A DNA stretch of 64,000 nt from Arenicola marina. Lineage: Eukaryota > Annelida > Polychaeta > Arenicolidae. Shown here in pieces: positions 22,421 to 32,800 of the stretch; position 1 is the stretch's first letter; the number at the start of each line of letters is the position of its first letter. The notes under the pieces were generated by a model. That model saw only the letters and a program-made list of their open reading frames with translations. It searched no databases and was not told the origin of the DNA. Made by a program: the position numbers and the translations under genes. The DNA lies in contig OZ025256.1 of NCBI GenBank assembly GCA_964019135.1, positions 42,814,035 through 42,878,034 of the forward strand, given 5' to 3'.

Positions 22421-23909
22421 TACCCCCCCCCCCCGCCCCCCCACCACCCAACCCCTCTTGAAATATTATATGGTGTGCCCCATCATTGTACACTTATACT
22501 TTTGTATTGTGACCACTTGAACAGATTGGACAGTACGTTTCCGACGTATCGAACAAATGTCATTTCTTCAGTCTGTCATTTCTTTTGGCCTGTGGTTGTT
22601 GTAGGCTGATTTCTTGTCGCAAGAAAGGAGTTAAGTAATTGTTATAAGCATTTTCGTATTTAAGGTTGACATACGGCCTTTGTTTGACAATTCGTAGATG
22701 CTGAATGCGAATAAAATACTTCCCAAGCTGAGGTTTGAGTTTATTTATTACACAAATCTCTGTGCACAACAGCAGGACAGCAACAGCACTTCAATTCATC
22801 AATCAGTTTTTAATCTGTTTATTAAAATTTAATCAAGATTGGAAATAGAAATCAAACATGTCAAGGCTCTCGCATTTCAGATCATGCCATGTTAATGGAT
22901 CGCGCCCAACATTAACAAATTAGTAGAAGTGTAATAAGTATATCGCCTAGGATTGTGGACCTTCACACATCGATCAGTCCTATAAAAGCAGTCTGGAAGG
23001 GCTGGGAACGGGGCAGTGTCCAGTGTGGATTTTTCAAAATTCCCAGTGTTTCACGACGTTCCGCGTCGTTTTTCGGCAAAGTTCAGCTTAGTTTTTTTTT
23101 TTTAATCTGTGTCGATGTCGCTTTTTCAGATTCTTAGTGTCGGAATTTTGGGGTCAATGTCGAATGTCAATTTTTAAAATATGCCTGTGTCTCGAGTCGC
23201 CATTTAACCCCTTCCAGATCCCTTATAAACGTTCTGTTTAAACCACTTCACTTCACGGTTGAACAATAAGGCTTATAGCGCTAAAAATGTCATGGAATCT
23301 GCACAGTGGTTTCAACAAAATGCCTGACGTATCCACGATTCTTCTTGAACAAAGATGATATTTAATTGCCTGTGACTTCATCATTATTTATTGTTAAACT
23401 CCTAATTTCCTGTCTATTTATAACGTCAATTAGATACACTATTTACTGTCCACAACACACCATTCAAATAACATAGTATTAGAATCATTGTCTGGAATAT
23501 AATATCATGATTATTTCTCTTCATGTCATTAATAGTCAGATAAATAATATTAATGACAATGAACATGTGTTTATGGGGGGGGGGGGGTACTGAATCGAGA
23601 ATCCCCAAGAATTAGGGAGAGCAATATCGAATGTCCAAGTTTAGGGCATTTTAAATCTGGGCGCGGAAAAAAACGCCTCAATTGTGATAGCCCGAATATC
23701 AAGGAATTCCCAGACTGCTATAACGGATCGCGGTAAATAGGCAAGGGGTCTATGGGGCGCCAAGTGTAACCCCCTTCATTCCGTGGACAAAAAGGGGTCT
23801 GCGTGTTGAACCAGGAATAGTATGAATAACGATCCCCCAAAATTGCCAACCGCTGACTTCAAATCTGCAAGACTTCCTGGATGCCAATCGCTGAGATCGG
23901 ATGTGCCAT
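22421..23909. other. Unassigned sequence
   Basis: No exon, tandem repeat or transposon end was recognised, apart from C and G runs at 22423 and 23575. It is mostly AT-rich with short open frames. Confidence 0.5.
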
Positions 23910-24426
23910 TTACATGGTGCACACGGACCAGGTGAGTTCCATGCCATACTCATATCGCGGACAAGGGGGAGACCCACAGTGACACTCTACCGGGTGGAAC
24001 AGAGCACAGTTTTTCTTCCTGTACCGCACCCTCCTGTACCGTCAGCCTCTGGATTTGCATCCAGACAGATGTACGGGTTTGCCCCCGAGCGGTTGTTTCG
24101 CCTCCTCAGCAAGTAAACTGTGTACTCCAGCGTCCAGGCCGCGTAGCACTGGTTTCGCGCGGGAAGCATGATGACAGACGATCGCATGATGACGCTACAC
24201 ACCGCGCAGGGGACGTTGGGCTGCTTGAAGAAGCCAAAGAGTGTTTTATCACTCTCTTTGTTACGGCTGTCAAACGGGAAGGTGTCGACGAACCTGTATT
24301 CCCCTCTGTATAAGTTGCCTAGGCCGTCGAAAAGAGGCATTAAATAGGTCAACGGGTGGACCGGCAGACACCAGAAACTTGACCCCGCACCGGAATGAGC
24401 GTGTAACTGGCCAGCTGCAGCAACGC
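23910..24426 (-). CDS. Short-chain collagen C4-like protein, last exon, with a frame change
   Basis: A minus-strand exon follows the acceptor TTTCACTGTAG at 24427. Its translation starts VAAAGQLHAHSGAGSSFWCL. It continues with NLYRGEYRF, PNVPCAVCSVIMRSSVIMLP, ARNQCYAAWTLEYTVYLL and ICLDANPEADG. After one change of frame near 24010-24040 it ends LFHPVECHCGSPPCPRYEYG, MELTWSVCTM, stop. This is the cysteine-rich domain shared by short-chain collagen C4-like proteins of sponges, cnidarians and molluscs, from its W/L-C-LP segment to its C-terminal ELTC.VC end, here with W for the usual C. The family is extracellular; its molecular role is not established. The break lies next to a duplicated GGTACAGGA block and could be a real mutation (pseudogene) or a base-call error. 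No upstream exons with collagen repeats were found. Confidence 0.75.
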
Positions 24427-24649
24427 CTACAGTGAAATTATAAAGTACATTTTAAATATTATTGTATAAACTGATATATATAAATAGGTTTATGTTTGAT
24501 TATAGAGTCTATCTATCTGGCTTCAATTGACTCATCTATTTTTGTTTACGAAAATCTGGATAGGGGGGGCGGGGTCCGGTTTCGGTTTTCATATGTTAAA
24601 TGGTATACATTTCGGCCCCTAAAAGGGGGGGCCGGGCCCGGTCACCCCC

Positions 24650-25054
24650 CCTGGATCCGCCCATGGGAGCCTAAGGAAGACCGAGACTAAGGACAGCACT
24701 GTTGCCTGCGTGTGGCAAGCCTAAGCCTAAATTGTGGCCATGGTGCCAGTTAAATATCGCTTACCCACACCAGCCATTTCTGTGTCGTTAGGGCACTGAA
24801 TTCTATCCCAACCGCCCCCCGCCGCCCCCCCCCCCCCTCCTGGATCCGTCCGTGGGAGACTAAGGACAGCACTGTTGCCTACTTGTGGCAAGCCTAAGCC
24901 TACATTGTGGCGAAGGTGCCAGTTAAATATCGCTTACCCACACCAGCCATTTTTGTGTCGTAAGGGCACTGAACTCTATCCCAACCGCCCCTCACCCCCC
25001 CCCCCACTCCCCCCTGGATCCGTCCGTGGGAGACTAAGGACAGCACTGTGGCCA
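24650..25054. repeat. About 180-bp direct tandem repeat, two full units and part of a third
   Basis: Units begin CTGGATCCGYCCRTGGGAG and contain TAAGGACAGCACTGTTGCCT, GCCAGTTAAATATCGCTTAC and a C-run near the end. Unit starts are near 24650, 24840 and 25014. The GGATCCG ends resemble those of the window's G-tract elements, so this may be a nested or tandemly copied element. Confidence 0.85.
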
Positions 25055-25626
25055 CTGGGGGTCGGGGGTTGGCTGGGGGTCGGAGGTTGGCTAGGGGACG
25101 GGGGTTCCCTTGGGGTCGGGGGTTCCCTTGGGGACGAGGGTTGGCTGGGGGACGGGGGTTGGCTGGGGGACGGGGGTTGGCTGGAGGACGGGGGTTGGCT
25201 GGGGGACGGGGGTTGGCTGGGGGACGGGGGTTGGCTGGAGGACGGGGGTTGGCTGGGGGACGGGGGTTGGCTGGGGGACGGGGGTTGGCTGGGGGACAGG
25301 GGTTGGCTTGGGGACGGGGCTTGGCTGGGGGACGGGGGTTGGCTTGGAGACGGGGGTTGGCTGGGGGGTGAGGGTTGGCTGGGGGACGAGGGTTGGCTTG
25401 GGGGGGGGGGGGGGTGAGGGTTGGCTGGGGCACGGGGGTTGGCTTGGTTACGGGGGTTCCCTGGGGGACGGGGGTTCCCTTGGAGACGGGGCTGGGGAAC
25501 GGGGGTTGGCTGGGGGACGGGGGTTGGCTGAAGGACGGGGGTTGGCTGGGGGACGGGGGTTGGCTGGGGACGGGGCTTGGCTGGGGGACTGGGGTTGGCT
25601 TGGGGACGGGGGTTGGCTAGGGGTTA
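25055..25626. repeat. G-rich 18-19-bp minisatellite, about 30 units
   Basis: Units follow GGGGGACGGGGGTTGGCTG. Runs of four to five G recur every 6-12 bases on the plus strand, giving very high G-quadruplex potential. The long open frames (glycine/tryptophan or proline/asparagine repeats) are by-products of the unit length and composition. Confidence 0.93.
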
Positions 25627-25846
25627 CCTGGGGGACAGCGCTGGGAGATGACCCAGGGCTTAGCGAAGGATCGAGAGAAGAGATGAAACAATTCCCAGTT
25701 TTTTGGTCCCTTGATGTAATACTGGAATAAATAATGCAGGGAGGCGGGTGGGGCTGGGGAGGCAGCAAGGTAGTTTGTCGCATAAATACATTATTCTTTC
25801 AGTATCTGGAATAAAAACACTTCCTTCGAAATCTCGTGTTCCCCTC

Positions 25847-26046
25847 NNNNNNNNNNNNNNNNNNNNNNNNNNNNNNNNNNNNNNNNNNNNNNNNNNNNNN
25901 NNNNNNNNNNNNNNNNNNNNNNNNNNNNNNNNNNNNNNNNNNNNNNNNNNNNNNNNNNNNNNNNNNNNNNNNNNNNNNNNNNNNNNNNNNNNNNNNNNNN
26001 NNNNNNNNNNNNNNNNNNNNNNNNNNNNNNNNNNNNNNNNNNNNNN
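25847..26046. other. Assembly gap of 200 N
   Basis: Exactly 200 unknown bases immediately downstream of the array that follows SDHA exon 7. The right flank is the 23-bp array itself, so the true length of array and gap is unknown. Confidence 1.
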
Positions 26047-26836
26047 GGACTGACCTGTGGGCTGACATGGGACTGACCTGTGGGGTGACATGGGACTGAC
26101 CTGAGGGGTGACATGGGACTGACCTATGAGCTGACATGGGACTGACCTGTGGGGTGACATGGGACTGACCTGTGGGTAGACATGGAACTGACCTGTGGGG
26201 TGACATGGGACTGACATGCGGGGTGACATGGGACTGACCTGTGGGGTGACATGGGACTGACCTGTGGGGTGACATGGGACTGACCTGTGGGGTGACATGG
26301 GACTGACCTGCGGCGTGACATAGGACTGACCTGTGGGGTGACATGGGACTACCCTGTGGGGTGACATGGACTAACCTGTAGGCTGACCTGTGGGGTGACA
26401 TGGGACTGACCTGTGGGGTGACATGGGACTGACCTGCGGGGTGACATGGGACTGACCTGCGGGGTGACATGGGCCTGACCTGTGGGGTGACATGGGACTG
26501 ACCTGTGGGGTGACATGGGACTGACCTGTGGGGTGACATGGGACTGACCTGTGGGGTGACATGGGACTGACCTGCGGCGTGACATAGGACTGACCTGTGG
26601 GGTGACATGGGACTAACCTGTGGGCTGACCTGTGGGGTGACATGGGACTGACCTGTGGGGTGACATGGGACTGACCTGTGGGGTGACATGGGACTGACCT
26701 GTGGGGTGACATGGGACTGACCTGTGGGGTGACATGGGACTGACCTGTGGGCTGACATGGGACTGACCTGTGGGGTGACATAGGACTGACTTGAGGGGTG
26801 ACATGGGACTGACCGGTGGGGTGACATGGGACTGAC
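26047..26836 (-). repeat. 23-bp array anchored on the donor of SDHA exon 7
   Basis: About 33 units contain CACCCCACAG followed by GTCAGTCCCATGT on the minus strand. The first ten bases repeat the last ten bases of SDHA exon 7 and the next thirteen repeat the first bases of intron 7. Every intact unit therefore carries a CAG/GTCAGT donor, and the CCCCACAG can also pass as an acceptor. Units near 26310 and 26575 share a CGGCGTGACATAGG variant, evidence of a roughly 265-bp higher-order duplication. Confidence 0.95.
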
Positions 26837-29800
26837 CTGTGGGGTGGAACTGGACGAACTCCATGTCCTCGTTGGCGAGCCCGGCGCGGGTGGTCATGGC
26901 CGTACCGTCCCCGGTGCACGTGTGGGCGGCAGTGCACGAGAAGTATGTCCGGCCGTACCCCCTGCAAGAGGCCAATGGCAGAGCAGCTTAGCGGCGAGCA
27001 CGTGGCGAACACGTGGCGAGCACGTGGTGCACAACACAAATCAACAAAAATAAGACCAGCAAGAACAGGCCTCAGGTGATTGACCTCATAACAATATACG
27101 GGTAAAGCAGGGACATTTTTGCCCCAAAACGGGATGCATGGAAACAATGTAGGTCATCCTGAGTGATGATCATTGCTCAATGTAGCATTATCACCAAACG
27201 ATTTCTCCACCTTTGCTACAGAATCCAGTCCATCACTTTTTTTTTTTCATTACAAAGTCATCCAAAAATTACCATTAGAAGTTATTTATAGAAGTACATG
27301 TAACTGTACATGAGTATTAATCTCTACTTATTGCTTTGTTTTACAAATATCGCGATTGGATTGCGAGGAGGGGGACATGTTAAGCGACTTACTGCAAGCG
27401 TGCGAATATTTTTTAGTAGTTAGGGGTTAGTAGTCACGACAAGCCACGTTAGAAGTGTGTGTGGGGGGAGGTGGGGGGGGGGGGGTGAGAACCACCCTGA
27501 TTTGACCACCCTGAGGTGACCACCCCGAGGCGACCACCCCGAGATGACCACCCCGAGATGACCACCCTGAGATAGCCACCCCGAGGTGACCACCCTGAGG
27601 TCACTTACCCCGAGGCCAGGACGGTGTTGGTGGAGCGGAACCTGTGGATGTTGCCGTCCTCCATGCTGATGGCGATGACCCCCTTGCACTGTCCCTGCTC
27701 CATGATCAGATCCACGGCGAAGTACTCGATGAAGTAATCTGTGTCGTACATCAGCGACTGCAACAGTCATCACATCAGGTCACATCAGGTCACATCGTGT
27801 GACATCAGGTCACAACAGGTCACATCAGGTCACAACAGGTCACATCAGGTCACAACAGGTCACATCAGGTCCCTTTTCTGCCTTTCTTTTTTTGTCTCGT
27901 TTATTTTGCCTAAGTCTTTGGCTGTATGTTTTTTTTCGTGTCTTTTTTCCCTGTTGTTTTCGGTGTATTTCTTTTATCCAGGTTTTTATTTGTCTTGTTT
28001 CCTCGTCCGTCTCTTCTGTGTCGTTCCCTTCTTCATTAGAGCGGGATATGTGTACGTGTTTTTTAAAAATAAATAGCATAATAGTGTACATAATATTGCT
28101 TGGGTGTCTATACATTGTTTCCGTAAAGATTATCAGCAGCTATCATGATATTGATGACTTTTGTAAACGCAAGATTTGCGTTTAAAATTGATCCAACAAA
28201 TAAAATTGTGAAAACCCTAAATCTATTTGGCTGCAAAAAATCTGGCCAAAGCGGTCGTCATAAACACAGATAGCAAGGGTTCACTTTGATTTAGACTTAA
28301 TTAACTGAGGTTTAACAACACATTCAGCATCGAACTATAACCCTGGGTATTGCATTATTAATAGAGACGCGGAAGGCCTTCACAACCCATGCAAGCTTCT
28401 TAAACATGTATGTTTAATATAAAGGCGGATAAAATAATAAAAATAAATAACAAGATATATATATAGATATATATAAATATATAGAGAAGAATGTTTAGTA
28501 TAACAGCGGATATAATAATAACAAAAATAAATAAATAAATAAATATATATAAATAAATATATATATATAAATAAATATATATATATATAAAATAAATAAA
28601 TACGAGAAATGGGGGGAGGGGGATTCAGAGTGCTGACTGACCCGTCCGTACAGCGTGTGCAGCATGGAGTGTCCGGTCCTGTCGGCCACGCAGCACGCCC
28701 TGTGGGCCTGGCCGCCCTGCCCGTAGTCCAGACTCTGACCGCCAAAGGCGCGCTGGTAGATCTTACCGTTCTCCAGCCGACTGAACGGCATCCCGTAGTT
28801 CTCCAGCTACAATGTGATAGGGGGGGGTGAGTCAGGGTCAAGTCTTCGCATTAATTGAACCATGAGCCACATATATTGACTCGGTAAAGTACAAGTAACG
28901 CGCAGATACATCTAGAAACTGACGAAGTACAAGTAGCGCGCAGATACCTCTAGCAACTGACGAAGTACAAGCAGCGCGCAGATACCTCTAGCAACTGACG
29001 AAGTACAAGATGCGCGCAGATACTTCTAGCAACTGACGTTTTAAGTGCATTTCTCATGCAGCAACCATCGCATTAGAATTGGCAAATACTCAGCTTGAAG
29101 CGAAATGAAATAAAAATTTAAAATTATTGCTTCAATGCATATCTCAATATTACTGACAAATGTGCCAACGCCTGAATAGGCCAAATTTAAGCCCAACGCT
29201 GGCATAATATACCCAGAAAGTAATTATATACAGATAACTTGAGATGGTTCAATTACAGACCCTATGGAAACAGGATAACGTGACTGAAAACATAACTTCA
29301 TCCACAAATATTTATTCAACAATCCAACAAGAAGGTTAACAAAAGGCAGTGAAATAAATGAAGTCACCGATATTTCTCGATACATTTTTGGTGACATAAA
29401 TTTACTGACATGCACTACACTGCACTGGAGGTCACTCACCTCTATGACAGCCTTGGGGGCCTCCTCACACATGTACTGGGTGGATGTCACTCACCTCTAT
29501 GACAGCCTTGGGGGCCTCCTCACACATGTACTGGATGGATGTCACTCACCTCTATGACAGCCTTGGGGGCCTCCTCACACATGTACTGGATGGATGTCAT
29601 TCACCTCTATGACAGCCTTGGGGGCCTCCTCACACATGTACTGGATGGATGTCACTCACCTCTATGACAGCCTTGGGGGCCTCCTCACACATGTACTGGA
29701 TGGATGTCACTCACCTCTATGACAGCCTTGGGGGCCTCCTCACACATGTACTGGGTGGATGTCACTCACCTCTATGACAGCCTTGGGGGCCTCCTCACAC

Positions 29801-32800
29801 ATGTACTGGATGGATGTCACTCACCTCTATGACAGCCTTGGGGGCCTCCTCACACATGTACTGGGTGGATGTCACTCACCTCTATGACAGCCTTGGGGGC
29901 CTCCTCACACATGTACTGGGTGGATGTCACTCACCTCTATGACAGCCTTGGGGGCCTCCTCACACATGTACTGGATGGATGTCACTCACCTCTATGACAG
30001 CCTTGGGGGCCTCCTCACACATGTACTGGGTGGATGTCACTCACCTCTATGACAGCCTTGGGGGCCTCCTCACACATGTACTGGATGGATGTCACTCACC
30101 TCTATGACAGCCTTGGGGGCCTCCTCACACATGTACTGGGTGGATGTCACTCACCTCTATGACAGCCTTGGGGGCCTCCTCACACATGTACTGGATGGAT
30201 GTCACTCACCTCTATGACAGCCTTGGGGGCCTCCTCACACATGTACTGGATGGATGTCACTCACCTCTGACAGCCTTGGGGGCCTCCTCACACATGTACT
30301 GGATGGATGTCACTCACCTCTATGACAGCCTTGGGGGCCTCCTCCCACATGTACTGGATGGATGTCACTCACCTCTATGACAGTCTTGGGGGCCTCCTCA
30401 CACATGCACTGGGTGGATGTCACTCACCTCTATGACAGCCTTGGGAGCCTCCTCCCACCTGTACTGGATGGATGTCACTCACCTCCATGACAGCCTTGGG
30501 GGCCTCCTCCCACATGTACTGGGTGGATGTCACTCACCTCTATGACAGCCTTGGGGGCCTCCTCACACATGTACTGGGTGGATGTCACTCACCTCTATGA
30601 CAGCCTTGGGGGCCTCCTCACACATGTACTGGATGGCGCTCTGGTCACCCAGCCAGTCAGATCCCTTCACGGTGTCGTAGAAGTGGTATTCCCAGCGGTC
30701 CTGCTCCACGTTGCCTAGCGCAGCGTTGATTCCGCCCTTCAAACAAGACAATTCACGCACTGAGCGATGGATGTAGGGGGGACGCTTTAACCTCTGTCAA
30801 GGTCATATCGCCACAATGGCAAGGGTCAAGGACGAGAGGAGCCAGATCTCAACAAAACGCTACTCTTTGCCAAGAAAGATATGGGATCCTGATCCTGCAC
30901 AAACATTTGCACAGGGGAGATTCGAACCTGTCACCGGCCGCTTCGCTGGCTTAGCAGAGCACACCTTACGACGGCCGAACACGCTATCTACAAGGCCGCG
31001 GAGCGGCCCCCTTGGAACAGGCAAACCTGATGGCATACAAATTACAGGTACCCTCCATGTTTACCACTCGAAAGTCCAATTGGTTCAGTCTCATGTGCTA
31101 GAGCGTTTCGCAATAAAATTAAAACATATATATTAGGGAACTAGATAGGGATGTTATAGTGGATACACTGTCGCGCCAGACTGACCAGTGTCTCTTACGT
31201 GGCTTTCTTACGTACTATGTCATCAAAATTTGGAAACATGTTTTAAATATTACACGGGAGATAATGATAAATAAAATATTGTATTGGAATGTGGACTTCT
31301 TTTTTTTTTACTCAAGAACTTTAACAGGCTAAACAGCATGAGCATCATATCATTTAACACGATGACAATTACCATGACAACGTATATACTAAGATCGCAC
31401 CCTGTGAAAAGGTGCCAGAATTCACTCCAATGACAAGTAACATAATTAATCCTGGTGTCTGTATGTAATGCGAACGGCAGTTTTCTTCTGCACTCAACAT
31501 GAAGAAAATATACAGTGCGTCACATAAGGTTTTTTCCGGAAAAACTAGCAATGCAGTACATACAAATCATACGTGGTTGAAAATATCTATCAAACTAAGC
31601 CATTTCTGCACACGAGTTAAACATTTTTCTATCAAGTATATTCGTCTAATTTGGTTTATGGCACCTGCTAAACTGAGAGCCCGCTTTTACATCTGGTGGC
31701 GTAAAGATATTGTAGTTATTAGCCCTATATCGTATCTTCCCTTATAGAGTGGTGAAGAAGGTCTGACGTTTATAATTATACGATTGCAATATGGGGAGTG
31801 ACTTACTAATTAATAAGGGGGGCAAGTCTCGGTAACTTCAAGTTATAAACACAGTTGCCGTCATGTGATTATGAGGTTGATAGGGCGTGCTTTGCTAGGT
31901 TACTTTAGTTATTTATGTCGTCACATACAAATGAGAAACCAGGTAACGAAACCTTAATGTTATGATTGGAGTGGCAACTACTGATTTTCTCGTGGGTTAC
32001 TATTATTATTATCGCTGGGGATATCGGGTATAAATCGAGGTGGGATTAGCAGTCTTGTTTAATTCTGGGAAAATACTAATCAGTAAGTACATCTGTCTTT
32101 GTGACATAGGCGTAATAAATAATAATAATGTTTATAATTACTTAATTATCGTAATAAAGCTGTGTAGTGACGCGGAAAATAGGACTAAGGGGGACGACAG
32201 GGGTTTCGGCTAACCCCAAACCCTTATTTGCATAGTCGTGTATCTCCGGATGTTCTACATTTCCCGCGTCACCACAGCTCTATGTTCAAGTGAAAGACTT
32301 TGTTTACTGCCGCACCCGATCAAACATCTCCGAGCCGCATCGACGATACATTATTGCAGCACCGCATGGTTTATAATCGCCAGTGCATCACATAAGGTGT
32401 GACCAGTCTCCATAGCAGACATATCTTGGGGGTTGGGCCCTGCTTACCTGGGCCGCCACGGTGTGAGACCGGGTCGGGAACAGCTTCGTGATACAGGCAG
32501 TCTTGAAGCCCTTGTTGGCCAGGCCGAAGGCGGCTCGGAGCCCCGCGCCGCCCGCACCGACCACCACGGCGTCATACTCGTGGTCCACTACCGGGTAGTC
32601 ACGGGACACCTGCAGGGGTATATTATTATATATTATGTTATTATACATATATATTATGTTATTATATTTATATTATGTTATTATATATATATATTATGTT
32701 ATTATAAATACATTATATAAGTATACATTAGATTTCATCCATATGAGAGACCGGGGTATAGATTTAAAACACTATCAATGACATTTTGCACCATATATTT

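Noticed and set aside
24875-25730. Glycine/tryptophan-rich and proline/asparagine-rich frames resembling structural repeat proteins
   Set aside because: They are translations of the G-rich 18-19-bp minisatellite, open on both strands, with nothing to support expression.
25660-27147. Minus-strand frames with [16 protein letters not shown] repeats running into SDHA exon 7
   Set aside because: They are the exon 7 donor array read through. The exon is real, but the repeat peptide needs retention of intron 7 and also crosses the N gap.
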